Below are positions 1 through 42,405 of a stretch of 64,000 nucleotides of DNA, one piece after another. Every line of letters begins with the position of its first letter. The first letter of the stretch is position 1. The notes under the pieces were generated by a model that saw only the letters and a program-made list of their open reading frames with translations, searched no databases and was not told where the DNA came from. The DNA comes from Semisulcospira habei (lineage: Eukaryota > Mollusca > Gastropoda > Semisulcospiridae): the NCBI GenBank assembly GCA_036245525.1, contig BTPG01000006.1, positions 91,592,450 to 91,656,449 on the forward strand. The letters are read 5' to 3'. The position numbers were made by a program, and so were the translations under genes.

Positions 1-74
1 CGGCTCATGAAAGTCCATGCCTATATTGCTTCCCAATTACACCTACCGTAGCACTATGCTCTCAGAGTTCCTGA

Positions 75-320
75 CTTAAACCTTTCCCTGCCACAGGGCG
101 CGATGAGAATGTGTCTTTGAAATCATTGCGAATTTAGTCAACGACAAAGATCTCCAGCCGTCAAAGGAACATGGATACAGCAAACTGGTAGTTTCAGCAA
201 TAGGCATAGATCCTCATTGAGTCCCCGCAAAATTGCGGGGACTGATGAGGATCTATACCTCTTGCAGTAGTGTGGTCAATGTTCGGATTTTTAGTTCTCC
301 GCAGGAACTTGAAAGCGTAA
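75..320. repeat. Family B palindromic MITE, degenerate
   Basis: The central hairpin at about 203-281 pairs ATAGATCCTCAT with its complement around TCCCCGCAAAATTGCGGGGA. The left edge is TTAAACCTTTCCCTGCCA. Long form of family B, whose consensus starts TTAACCCCTTAACTGCC. Confidence 0.65.
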
Positions 321-489
321 CTAAACTGAACATTTCGCATTAAAACAATTGCAAGTTTTTCTCTGAATACTGCGTTACAGCGCAGGAGACAGATCGACCT
401 AGGGTCGCCAAGCTGTTTTGGCAACGACCCTGAACTATCATCGTTGATCCCGGCGTTATATATATATCGTGTCTGGGTTGAATAGATTG

Positions 490-754
490 TTAACCCATCC
501 GGCCCCGACGCATATAGCAGGAGATGGATCGACCATGATAATTCAAGGGTAGTGCCAGATTAGCTTGGCGCCGTCAAGCAGGAGATGGATCGACCATGAT
601 AATTCAAGGGTAGTGCCAGATTAGCTTGGCGCCGTCAGGCGCCAAGCTAATCTGGCACTACCCTTCAATTATCATGGTCGATCCATCTCCTGCAACTGGT
701 GCATAGTCGTTAGGTGATACCTCCAAAATTGGGGAAATACGGTCCTGGGGTTAA
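490..754. repeat. Family A palindromic MITE with a tandemly doubled left arm
   Basis: Starts TTAACCCATCC and ends near GGGGTTAA. The arm GGAGATGGATCGACCATGAT... is present twice in direct order (518 to about 577 and 578 to about 638) before the single inverted right arm, so one arm was duplicated. Confidence 0.8.
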
Positions 755-811
755 TTAAATAGGCCGTCACGTGTTGTGGAGAGACTGAGTTGGCGTGCGT
801 GCGCATGCATG

Positions 812-900
812 CCGACTTGTGTGTGTGTGTATGTGTGTGTGTGTGTGTGTCGGCGCGCGCACGTGAATGCAAACTTGTGTTTGTGTGCGTGCGTGCAGAA

Positions 901-933
<33 letters not shown>

Positions 934-1265
934 AGTGCGCTTGTGTGTGTGTGTGTGTCGGCTCAGTTTTGTGTGTGTACATGCGGGTGTGCCGGCCGCC
1001 GCTTATCTGTGCGTGCTTGTATGTCAGTGTGAGAGTGAGTAGTGTGTGCGTCAGTGTGTGCTGTGTGCGCGCGTGCCGGCGGGTCTGTGTGTGTGCGTGC
1101 ATGCCGGCTTGTGTGTGTGTGTGCGTGCCTGTGTCAGTGTGTGCCGCAATGCCAGCTTTGTATGCCGTGTGCTCGCTTTTGTGTGTGTGCCGGCTTGTAT
1201 GTGTATGAGTGCGTGTGTGTGTGCCGGCTTGTGTGTGTGTGTGTGTGCGCGCGCGCGCGCGTTTG
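812..1265. repeat. (GT)n-rich microsatellite tract
   Basis: About 450 bp of GT repeats broken by GC-rich words such as TGCCGGC. Open frames on both strands here arise only from the dinucleotide repeat. Confidence 0.9.
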
Positions 1266-1733
1266 TGTGGGCAAGGGGAGGGCCGGACGGGATGGGGGTT
1301 GCAGAATTGCTGGCTGACGGATATTGCCCGAGTGCTCTGGTTCCTCCCTCGCCTCTTAGCACACAATCCGCTTGACAGACGCTGACAGTATTCAAAGTCA
1401 GTCTACACCGCTTTTTTGCCAGTGCGCGAGCCTTTGTTGGAATTTCACGCCTGGACTGCGTATGAAACGTGACAGGGGGTGTGAGACAGATTTAATTAGT
1501 GCTGAAGGAAGCGTCCTGCTGGTGTTTCCCCTTGGGTTAGAATTTTTATTAAACTTCTTTCTCCGCATTTTTTCTTCCGTAAAAAAAAAAAAAAAATCTC
1601 CAATTTCAATGCAATTTAGTATTCGAATTTCAGTTCTGTGTATGGAGCGGCCTGGGCGGGCGGGGCCGCTGATCACAGAGTAACAGTTTCTCGTTTTATC
1701 GATTCCCGCAGATGATATTGTTATTAACTCTTT

Positions 1734-1803
1734 CGAGACGTGCCGCCTCCGGATACGCGGCTTATGCCGCGTATCCGAAGGCGGCACGTCTCGATTGAGT
1801 TAA
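1734..1803. repeat. Family C TTAA-bounded hairpin
   Basis: A 70-bp near-perfect palindrome from TTAACTCTTTCGAGACG to its complement ending GAGTTAA. The centre is GGATACGCGGCTTATGCCGC. The copy at 47320 has the same GGATACGYGGC core. Confidence 0.85.
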
Positions 1804-2115
1804 GCAAACACGGACGTATGATACAGCTTTTACACGCCAAACAGTTTTTCATGTTAGTTTTCACTCGCTCACGCCTTATTGTGACTTATGTAACTCTAGG
1901 CTGCCTTACTAGTACATACTGCGTATACCTGACACTGTGGCACTTCAATCGACGTCATGGCAATTCAAGGGTAGTGGCAGATTAGCTCCGGCAACGCCTA
2001 CGCAGTTGCCAAGCTGATCAGAGGGTACCCTTGCACCGATCCACCTGGTCTCCAGCGTGAATGTCTTACAGTCATAACATAAAATCGTCTGGTGCCGTAG
2101 CAGTTCTTTACCATA
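1804..2115. other. Intergenic sequence with a worn family A fragment
   Basis: No gene signal seen. About 1954-2035 resembles the family A arm (CAATTCAAGGGTAGTGGCAG ... GCCAAGCTGATC) in eroded form. Confidence 0.5.
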
Positions 2116-2312
2116 GTAACCCCTTTCACCCACCGTCCAGAGTGAATTTCTGAACGCCAAAGAACCCCAGCCAGCCAAGTAACGTGGATACAAAGTGGTT
2201 TCGACAAGGGGCATAGTTCCTCATGAGCCCCTGCAACTGCGGGAGGTCATGAGGATCTATGTCTCTTGCAGTCGCGTTGGTACTTGTTCGGCGCTTTTTC
2301 TCAGCGAAGGGG
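2116..2312. repeat. Family B MITE
   Basis: Left edge TAACCCCTTTCACCCACC, right edge CAGCGAAGGGGTTA, central CTCATGAGCCCC...GGTCATGAGG hairpin. It shares its right TTA edge with the next family B copy. Confidence 0.75.
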
Positions 2313-2486
2313 TTAGCCCCTTCATTGCCAGTGCGTGTTTCTGCCAACTTTGTTCATTTTACACGGGTGGTGTCAGCAAGAAGCACAGATCCTCATGAGC
2401 CCCCGCAACCGCGGGGGCTCATGAGGATCTATGCTTCTTGGGGCTGGGTGGTGTTCACTTTTTCTCGGCAGTTATACGGGCTTAAG
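2309..2486. repeat. Family B MITE, second of a chain
   Basis: Starts GTTAGCCCCTTCATTGCCAG and ends GGCAGTTATACGGGCTTAA. The central palindrome is GATCCTCATGAGCCCCCGCA and its complement. It abuts a family A copy on its right. Confidence 0.75.
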
Positions 2487-2684
2487 CCGTTTGGCCAAAA
2501 CGCACTACAGCAGGAGATGGACTGATCATGTTAGTTTAAGGGTAGTGCCAGATTAGCTTGGCGCCTGACGGCGCCAAGCTAATCTGGCACTACCCTTGAA
2601 CTATCATGATCAATCCATCTCCTGCAACTCATACATGGTGGTGATATCTGCACAATTTGAGGGAAATGCAGCTGTGGGGTTGAG
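2482..2684. repeat. Family A MITE, third of a chain
   Basis: The palindrome 2511-2624 runs GGAGATGGACTGATCATG ... CATGATCAATCCATCTCC, centred on GGCGCCTGACGGCGCC. Flanked by CTTAAGCC and TGTGGGGTT. Confidence 0.8.
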
Positions 2685-3289
2685 TGTGTCAACCATGTGT
2701 GAATTCCTTAGTGGAATACATGTTCACTGTATTAGTTTTATCTCTCTTGACTTTTGCTTTATTCCAGCAGTGAAGGGAGTTAATCGTATCAAGTAAAACA
2801 TTGTATGCATCGGTCAAGTTGGCCGCATCAAACATACACACATTATAAACAGGCATGGCACCAACTGAATCCAGAAACAATTTTTATTTATTTCACATTA
2901 AAAACTCTGACAAATTATTTTGGTGCGTTTCCATGCAAACGAGTTGTGATAATCAGTGCCGTTTAACAGCAGACATCAACGAATATCAATAAACAAACTT
3001 AAAAGAACAAAGATAATGGACGGAAAGAAGAACACAAAAATGTGCATCAATGGTGTTTGCGTTCAACCTTATAACTGACACGATGGTGGGAAATCATGTT
3101 TTGATGTGATTGCCTCCACTGATTTTTTTCCCATTTTTCTGACAACAATTTGGAACCTAAAGCTCGACAGGACATGCTCATAACTGCTTTGTGAAGAAAG
3201 CGTTGCATCACATTATGCTGTAAAATGTAAATTTTCTTTTTTCAAAACCACAAATTTGTTGCTTGCAAACACAATCACTGAACATGCTT
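2685..3289. other. Non-coding stretch, AT-rich
   Basis: No exon with conserved coding sequence, no RNA gene and no repeat that I recognise. It lies beyond the DNAAF3 candidate terminal exon and may include downstream flank of that gene. Confidence 0.4.
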
Positions 3290-3516
3290 TAGCCCTTGAC
3301 TGCTAGTAATCATGGATTTCGCGTCTGAAACCACTGCACCAGTGACCAATATTCGTGTAAAAAACACACAAGAAATGGAACCATTAATGTGCACAAAGAA
3401 CACAGGACTAACCAGAGACATAAATCCTCATGAGCCCCCGCGACTGCGGGGGCTCATGAGGATTTTTGTCTCTTGCAGCTGGGTGGCATTCACCTCGAAC
3501 CGGCAGTTTAGGAGTT
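3290..3516. repeat. Family B MITE
   Basis: Central hairpin AAATCCTCATGAGCCCCCGC with its complement at about 3422-3465, left edge TTGACTGCTAG, right edge GGCAGTTTAGGAGTTAA. Confidence 0.75.
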
Positions 3517-3567
3517 AAACTCATTAAATACCATCATAGCGACACTTCTGCCTCTTTTCACCACATG

Positions 3568-3712
3568 CATAAACACACACGTACACACATATGCACGCAC
3601 ACACACACACAGACACAGGAGCACAGATATGAATGTAAGCCAAGATGCAAGCAAGGACACACACACATACACACACACATGCACACACACACACATGCAC
3701 ACACACACACAT
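3568..3712. repeat. (CA)n-rich microsatellite
   Basis: Two blocks of CA repeats with CATGCACACA interruptions. Confidence 0.9.
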
Positions 3713-3800
3713 TTATCAGTGCTCCAGTTGGAATGTTGGTGATTCTTAATACTGTCATCATCGCAGGAAGCCCTCAGTGCCCAGAGCAGCAGTGGTGCGA

Positions 3801-34484
<30,684 letters not shown>

Positions 34485-34680
34485 ACCAAATTTATCTGAA
34501 ATACAATTGGGTCTTGTTCGGTGTGTTCTATCTAAGACTTAAGCAGCAGAATTTGACGAACAATTTTTGCGTGTTCGTTCGCGCTTTCTTACGACGCCAT
34601 GTTTCAACAAAACAGGATCGCGCACGTTGTCATCTAAGGAATAATTGAATTAGTTATAAAATTTCTTCCTAACGATAAAA
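34485..34680. promoter_or_regulatory. Probable DNAAF3 promoter or 5' UTR region
   Basis: Sequence just upstream of the DNAAF3 start, richer in CpG than its surroundings near 34555-34625. The divergent gene CWF19L1 lies to the right, so the region between could serve both. I see no clear TATA box. The call rests on position and base composition only. Confidence 0.3.
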
Positions 34681-35115
34681 ACACGATAGTATTTTGAATC
34701 AAACGTAATCTTTGGTATTTTATTCCAATTGAAATTTGGTCAAAATCATTTTATTAAAAAAAATAACACAATCTTTGAAAGATGGTCAACTCGTCCATAA
34801 ACATTTCATCCATAAGACACCTCGCCCAAACTCGGCAAAGGAAGGTGTCTAGTTGCACAAAGATATACTCGTCAAGTCGCTAAACTAAGCAGTCATGTCA
34901 CCAAAGCAGGAGATCGACTGCTTGCTTGTTGAGTTTGAGGACGTAAGTCAGCATGATTACGAGTCACACTAGATGCTGACACTAGTAATTTGTCTCTGAA
35001 ATGTTGAAATATATTGTTTATTGTGCGTAGGAATTCATAAAAATAAAGTCTTATAGATTTGTAATGTATGCGTGTGTGTGTGTGTTTGAGTGCGTGCATG
35101 CTTGCGTGTATGTTT

Positions 35116-35362
35116 GTATGTTTTGGTGACACTGCCGAATGGTGCCAATATTTGTAGGCATACAAACTGAAATCTGTAGGATGTTTTCCCTTTGAAACAT
35201 CTCCCAGAGTACACATACGAAAGGGGTTCAGCACTGGTATGTATGTTTTGGTGACACTGCCGAATGGTGCCAATATTTGTAGGCATACAAACTGAAATCT
35301 GTAGGATGTTTTCCCTTTGAAACATCTCCCAGAGTACACATACGAAAGGGGTTCAGCGCTGG
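35116..35362. repeat. Direct tandem duplication, about 125 bp x 2
   Basis: Units start GTATGTTTTGGTGACACTGC at 35116 and 35241 and are almost identical through GGGGTTCAGC. Confidence 0.93.
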
Positions 35363-35815
35363 ACAGACAAACAGATATCAGGCACCCAATCGACAGGCCA
35401 CAGAAAAATATGCAAGTATAGAACAAGACGGTCATCTATATCCCTAAAAAGGATGCATCAGGTCAAGCCTATAACCCATGTCTTTTTCTGGAACTTAGGA
35501 AGTAGGCAGGAGAAACACACATACACAAACAAGAAGGTGCACTACTAAATATGGTCGGGTAAATACCCTGATTTGCCACAGTAGATGCACAAGACAATAC
35601 ACAACAATGTAACGATACAAATTTTGCCTCGAGTTACAGAATACTCACACACCAGATAGGTGAGGCTAGCGCTAATAGAACTGTACACATACCAAGAGGA
35701 ATTACTCAGCGCTGGGCAGACAAACAGTTAGATCCCCTGCCCCCAACTATCAGGCACAAAATCGCCAGCCCACAGAAAAATACGCAGGTATAGAACAAGA
35801 CGATCATCTACATCG
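35363..35815. repeat. Dispersed duplicate pair
   Basis: 35360-35450 (GACAGACAAACAG...ATATCAGGCACCC...GTATAGAACAAGACGGTCAT) recurs at 35715-35812 with small differences. Confidence 0.75.
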
Positions 35816-35945
35816 TTACACACGCCCCCGCCCCCCTCAACCCCCCCCCTCCCCCAACCCCTCCCCCAACTCCTCTCCCTCCCCCCAACCCCCTCCCTCC
35901 CTCCCACCCCCACCCCACCCCCCACCCCGCCCCCCTCACACTCTC
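35816..35945. repeat. C-rich low-complexity tract
   Basis: Almost only C with single A or T bases on the plus strand. Confidence 0.9.
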
Positions 35946-36030
35946 CCACCTCCGCCCTGTTGTTTGATTTTCAGTTGATGACAGAAAGTGCTGAAAGGAA
36001 GGTCTAGGGTCTAGGGTCTGAAGTGACAAG

Positions 36031-36032
<2 letters not shown>

Positions 36033-36117
<85 letters not shown>
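36033..36117. repeat. (CA)n microsatellite
   Basis: About 42 uninterrupted CA units. Confidence 0.97.
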
Positions 36118-36120
<3 letters not shown>

Positions 36121-36415
36121 TGTGAGACTAAAAGCTAAAACTGCTACCTTGGGCAAGTTGACCATTATCTTGGCGAGTTGACTAGGCGAGATGGCATATG
36201 AGTGAATTCCTTCTCTGCGCACCTATTATTACATACGGTTCCGGTTTCCCATGCAGCGTCTTTTTCAAACACAGTCTACTTTCACTTCATCCAAATAATT
36301 GTAATGACTGCTACAAAATCGCTTAGAGTGTGAGTATTCAGTTATGCATAATGAATCAGACGGATTCATAGAATATTACAATTTGTTTCGTCGTCACCGT
36401 CCTGTGAATGTGATA

Positions 36416-36418
<3 letters not shown>

Positions 36419-36510
<92 letters not shown>
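36419..36510. repeat. (TC)n microsatellite
   Basis: About 45 TC units. A LINE fragment follows directly. Confidence 0.97.
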
Positions 36511-36514
<4 letters not shown>

Positions 36515-36760
36515 GCTGAGAACAATAGTCTCGTCATTGAACGACCCCGAATTGACTTGTTTAAATGCAGCCTTTCGTACGCGGGTGCCTATTTATGGAA
36601 CTCACTTCCTCCACATTATACAGCAAAGGAGACATCTATTGTTTAGGACGAACGCTTTTAAATACATCTCAGAGCAAACTTGAAGAAAACGTAGAAAATG
36701 TGTCCAAAAGAGCCATGTCAACGATTACCTTTTTTAACGCATTGTTGTGGTCCTCCATTT
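36515..36760 (+). pseudogene. Non-LTR RT C-terminal fragment
   Basis: ERPRIDLFKCSLSYAGAYLW then NSLPPHY, clearly related to the block RPRIDLYKSSLLFSGSSVWN of the LINE at 33398-34243. Stops follow. Confidence 0.78.
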
Positions 36761-36923
36761 TGCACTTGTTATTTTATATCTCTTTACTGTAGTGTTTTGC
36801 CTGTTCACTATACCTATACAAGAGTAGCTGTGTCATAAGCGTGCAGTCCCTGTCTATAAACACTCAATTTACATTACACCACCACCCCCCCCCCCCTCCT
36901 CCACCCCCAAGACTCTGTCAATT

Positions 36924-36970
36924 GATGTGTGTGTGTGTGTGTGTGTGTGCGTGCGTGTGTGCGTGCATGC
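36924..36970. repeat. (GT)n microsatellite
   Basis: GT repeats with GC interruptions at the right end. Confidence 0.9.
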
Positions 36971-37509
36971 GCAAATAATGTGAACTTAAATCGTAATGTA
37001 ACACAAGTGAACTGTGGGTGTAGCCGCTTGTTTGTGCTGTTAACATGTTGTTTTAATGTTGTAGTTTAGCAAGGACAAACACAAAAAGAGACCTGTGCGC
37101 CTATTGTTTCCATCCTTGAGAAATAAAGTATCATTCATTCTCTCTCTCTCTCTTTCCCAAAATGCCAAAATTGAGGGTCTACGCCTCTAGCTGACACAAT
37201 CCATGCTCCTGGGGCATTTAGGTGTTTTTGGTCTTGAATTATTGAAGATTGCAGGAACGCAGTCGGTGACAGCTGGCACTGAATGGGCAAAAATAATTTA
37301 AATGGGAGAAAGCGTACTCTTTCAAAATATGCAACTGTATTACCGGTACTCGTTGGTCCAAAACTTTTAGGGCACAGTGACCCATGGCCCACAGAAGTGC
37401 AGTCAGCATACTACTGTGTAGTACTAGTGTACTACAAATGATTTATGCAAGAAAAATATATATCATCAGCTATGCCTTATCCAGGGTATGATGCGCTCTT
37501 AACCCTTCT

Positions 37510-37600
37510 AATAATAATAATAATAATAATAAATAGTTCTTGTATAGCGCTGTTCTCCAAAAAAACACTGGACTCACTGCGCATGTACAAGAGCGCACCC
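37510..37600 (-). repeat. LINE-type 3' tail
   Basis: (TAA)n then GTTCTTGTATAGCGCTGTTC, the reverse-strand look of a non-LTR 3' end. Confidence 0.5.
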
Positions 37601-37659
37601 TCTCTCTGAGACACACGCACAATTATACACTACTTTAAACCACCCCATCCCTTCCCAAC

Positions 37660-37918
37660 ACCTTACCCCCGGGAACCTGCAGCAGGAGATGGATTGATCT
37701 TGATAATTCAAGGGTAGTGCCAGATGAGCTTGGCGCCTTCAGGCGCCAAGCTCATCTGACACTCCCCTTGAATTATCATGATCAATCCATCTCCTAAAAC
37801 TGGTACATGGTCATTGGGCAACACCTCCAAAATTTGAAAAATGGGGCCTTGGGGCTAAAAGGCTTTAAGTCCCAAAACTTATAGAAGTCATTTAGTGGGA
37901 GTTAAACTTAAGAGTTAA
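37660..37918. repeat. Family A MITE plus worn hairpin
   Basis: The palindrome 37680-37796 is nearly perfect (GGAGATGGATTGATCTTGAT and complement, centre GGCGCCTTCAGGCGCC). To its right GGGCTAAAAGGCTTTAA, then a worn TTAA hairpin. Confidence 0.83.
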
Positions 37919-37970
37919 TTAATGCCTGACACTGACCCTGGGTTTCAGACCATCACACTGTGTGTTTCAG

Positions 37971-38055
37971 ACTAGTCAGTGGTGACGTTGAAGGCAACAT
38001 CTCCCAGCTTTATGCACGTGTCAACAACATTCAGAAGAAGAGCGGAAACTTTGAT
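37971..38055 (+). CDS. CWF19L1: CWF19L1 exon (SGDVEGN block)
   Basis: Encodes LVSGDVEGNISQLYARVNNI and QKKSGNFD, aligning with human residues just after the N terminus. Acceptor GTTTCAG, donor GTATTA, ends in phase 0. The previous exon must supply two bases of the first codon. Confidence 0.92.
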
Positions 38056-41000
38056 GTATTATTTCTTCATTTTGAAAAAAATGTTTTTGTTAATTAGTTG
38101 ATAGAAAATGCAATTTCTTGATGTACACATTTATGTCTTGTATTAAATTTTGTTCCGCATTCTCAATTTCCGAGGATGAATTATTCCAGGAAATGAGTGT
38201 GTGTTTGCAGTGAAATAAATAATGTAATTATCTTCAATTTTATTTTAAATACACACATTGTTAATGTTAAATGTAGGGCTAGGAATTCAGCAGTTTATTT
38301 ATAAACTTTCTCTATGGTATTTCTATACATAGCCCCTGCAGACTCTGTGTGTGTGTGTGTGTTTATGTGTGTGTGGTGTGTGTTTATGTGTGTGTGTGTC
38401 TCATTTTCGCCTGCGCATTGAGTTATATTCAAATATGAGAAATGCACCATATAAATACCATGTATTGTTATTATTATTATTATAACAAAGCAACACATGT
38501 ACCATGCTGTGGTTTTACCAACCCTTTCGCACGTGTGAGAGCTAGACAGTGCACTACCATGACTATGCTTTTGCAGTACATGTGAAGATCTGTGCAATTG
38601 CTAGAGAGCTGCTGTATTGTGTAGCTTATATTTTACTTTGTCAGGTTCTCTTGTGTGTTGGGGACTTCTTTGGCAGTGATGGATCTGACTGGGAGAACTA
38701 CAAGTCTGGAAAGCTGAAAGGTAAACTACAAAACCTTTGTGGTATCAAGAATGTATCATTATCTGATTATGTATATAATCCTTTGTCTATCAGTAGTGCC
38801 TTTTGTTACAGTGATTCTTGCATGAATCACCTCAACAAAAAGGTTGACTGGCAGCAGAAGGGTTACGTTGTGTTAAAAAAAAAAAAGTATTCTGCCATTA
38901 ACACCGTCGCTTTCTGATAGACTATTTTGAAGATTGAGTGCTGGACACCTGTAGACCTGGGGTCAGTTGCATGAGTGACCTTAGTCCTGTGCCAGCCACT
39001 AAACAAGGTGCTCCGCTACAGCGGAGCACCTTGCTAAGTGGCTGGCGCAGGCCTTAGCTCACTCATGCAACTGGTTTCTGCATCTTGTAAATTGGTTTCT
39101 CATCCAGGCACCTCCTTTTGCAAGAGACAAAAATACTCATGTGGCCCAGTAGTTACAGGCGCTCTTTTCAATCTATGCTTCTTTTCTGAAAAAAGAGATT
39201 AATTAGTCTCAGCAGTTTCCTAAAATGATTTTGTTATCTGCATTATTGATTGATTAGGGTAAATTGTTCCTGTGTGTCCTGTTTTCTCTGGGAAATTCAT
39301 GAGGATGCTTGTCTTTTCAGCTCCAATCTCCACACTCATTCTCGGCCCATGCAAGCCAGAACTCGGGGAGTACTTCTCTGGATCGGACGGCACAGAACTC
39401 TGTCACAACATTACGTACCTCGGTAAGACCAAAAGTAGACTAAAAGCTGTTAGTATGAGGTTGCAGTCTGATTCATGGTAACTACTGGCTGATTGAATGA
39501 CATGGATAGCAAGTGTCTGGCATTAAGGGGCTCATTTAGTAGGTTGTAGCAGTACTGCTATTAGTGCTAATGTGTCTGGGTTGATATTCGTACAGGCCAC
39601 CCTCATTATGTTGCAATACCTGGAGCCATAAAGTCAGGCAGCATGATTGGTGTTCACATTAATGTGCTAAACTTAAACCAGGCAGTACACAAAAGTGCTT
39701 TGGGCGAGTCCAGCTTTAGTTGGCCCACTCACAGCTGTGCACGGGTCAACAAAAGCTGAAGTTTGCCAGAGGACTCTTTGTTGATGGGGTATCTACTTTG
39801 GAGACAGAAGAACTACCAAATAAGTAGGAAAAAGCACTGTCAGGGGAGAGAATTGTGCTTTAGCGACCAATGATCATAGATCTAGTTTGGTCAAAGCACA
39901 CTAAAATGAAAAGATGAGAAAGAGGGATGCGCTAAGTAAGTGACTGGAAGCAATGAATATAGAAGTCAACCCTTTGGTCTCGTTTATTACTTTGGAGACA
40001 GACCTGTTATATCCAATTTGTGATATTCTGGTGTGCTTAATACTTAAGTTGACCTTTCATGCGAACACAAGCATTATTCTGTGGGTGTGAGACTTTGAAG
40101 GACAGGCCTCAACGTATAAATGTACATGGCAGTCTGTCTGACCAAATGGTGTTAAATTCGGGCTGCCCTCAAGGTTGTCTTCTCTCTCCGACATTGTTTT
40201 CTATATACACAGACAATATGCGTTGTCATACTGCCCCTTCTCGTCTCTTAAAGTTCTCAGATGACATGGCTCTTGTATACCTACTCCACAAAGAAGACAG
40301 TCTGGCTGAGTACTTTGCACAGATAGCAGTATTAGAGTCATGATGCAAAGACAGTTTTCTGGATATGAATGTACAGAAAACCAAGGAGCTCGTCACTGAT
40401 TTGATGACAGGAAAGTTGATGATATTTTAGTACCTGTCTCAATTAATAATCAGCCTGTGAAAGTGGCCACTGAATTTTAAATACCTTGGCACAGTTGAGG
40501 ATAGTAGGCTGTCTTTTACTAAAAACACCAATCTGATTATGAAAAAAGCAAACCAACGTCTGTACCTTCTTAGGAGACTGAGAAGTTTTGATGTCAGTTC
40601 CAAGGTTTTAGAATCTTTTTATGGAAGCCTGATTGAAAGCATACTGACTTTTAACATCACTGCTTGGTATGGCAACCTCAGTATGAAAAACAGGGGCAGA
40701 CTGTCACGTATTGTCAGAACCGCTGGGAAGATCATTGGCCTAGGACAGTACCCATCAGATGATCTGTACCATAGGATTGTCCGAAGGAAAGCTGCTATCA
40801 TTGTCAGTGATCCTCGTCGCCCACTATCTGATCAGTTTCAAATGCTACCATCAGGCAGACGTTTCTACATGCCACTTGCCAAAAAGAATGTTTGTTTCCT
40901 CAAAACACATTACCGATGACATGACTAACTGGAAATAGTCTACTTGCTTACCAATTTTAGCCTAAGACCCAAAGGGTCCCCCCAGGAGGCTCTCGGGGAT

Positions 41001-42367
41001 CCCTGATAGGGACGAGAGAGCTTTCGGGGATCCCTAACAGGGACGAGAGTAGCCTCCCCTGCCCATCCGGTCAGGCGCCCGGTGGTGTCTCCTTTAGCCA
41101 GTTGTCTACTTCGCTGTTAGCGTTCGGACGCTTTTACCTGAGCCTCTGACCCTTGGAAAGACTGTGTACGGTTCGACCGTCCCTTACCGGCCTGCCTTCG
41201 CCTAGCCTCTCGTCTACCGCTTCTGGCGTGGCCTCCGTCTTCTCTGCTAGCCCTCGTCTGTGCCTCGTGCTCTTGGCTGGCCCTGGAACCTTCTAGGCTC
41301 CCGTCGTCGTCTCCCTGCCTTTCCGCCATGGACAGGTAAAGTCTCGGCCGTTTCCGACGTCTCGCCTGGCTGGGTCGGACGTCGGGCTTCGCTCGAGCTA
41401 CTGTTGGTTTCTCTCCGCATTTCACGGTGAGTTTCGAGTGTTTCTTGATTTCAAAGCTTTCTATGGCGGGGTTCGTTACCCGCCCCCGGTCGCCTTTCAT
41501 GTTTGGGTATGGGCTGCAGTTATCTAGTGCGCCCCTCCCCAGTACGTCGACCTCCAGTGACCTACTGTCTGGTACTTTGTGCTTCGTCACTCTGCCGTTC
41601 CGCCATGGAAAGGTGGAGTATCGGCCACTTCCTACGTCTCTTCTGTTTGTTTTCTCTCCGCATTTAACGGTGAGTTTTGCTCGTTAATTCGGAGCTTTAT
41701 CTGGCGGCGTTCGTTGCCCGCCGCCCGTCACCTTTCATGTATGGGTATGTGTTGCAGTACCAAGTGCGTTGCTGCCCAGGACGGCGGCTTCCAGTGGCCT
41801 GGTGTCTGCCATACTGTAGACCGGGTGCCACCTGCTCCTCTGTCATCGGCTGCGCTGGCTGCCCTGCTTGACTGGAGGTTCTTGGTCTCTTCTCCGGTGT
41901 TCCACCGCCGAGCGACCCGCGACTTCCGCCTCCTTGGGACCTTCCGCGGCACGGCGGAATTGTTCCAGCTGCCCTCGGACATGGGATAGCCACTCCTCTC
42001 GTCCCTGGTAAGTTTGTAGCTTATTCATAGACGCGTTAAGCCCGCTGACTCCTCCGGCGAGTCGCCAAGCTGGCTACGTGCCCCCCTCCCGTAAAAAGGA
42101 GGCCCGGGCACCGCGACCATGTCGCCTTAGTTCACGCGTCGGCCCCTCGGCCAAACCTCAAGCCCGCTGACTCCTCCGGCGAGTCGCCAAGCCGGCTACG
42201 TGCCCCCCTCCTTGAGCCCCGGGCACCGCGACCTTGGTCGCTAATTAGTTAAGCGTCGGCTTTTGGCCCTTCTTCTAAGCCCGCTGACTCCTCCGGCGAG
42301 TCGCCTAGCTGGCTACGTGCCCCCCTCCTTGAGCCCCGGGCACCGCGACCTTGTCGCCTGTTACATA

Positions 42368-42405
<38 letters not shown>

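Noticed and set aside
672..1395. Cys/Val-rich and His/Thr-rich open frames
   Set aside because: Translations of a (GT)n tract in several frames; no independent support.
34585..34615. RFX X-box upstream of DNAAF3 (GACGCCATGTTTCAAC)
   Set aside because: A cilia gene would be expected to have one, but this match to the half-sites is too weak to call from sequence alone.
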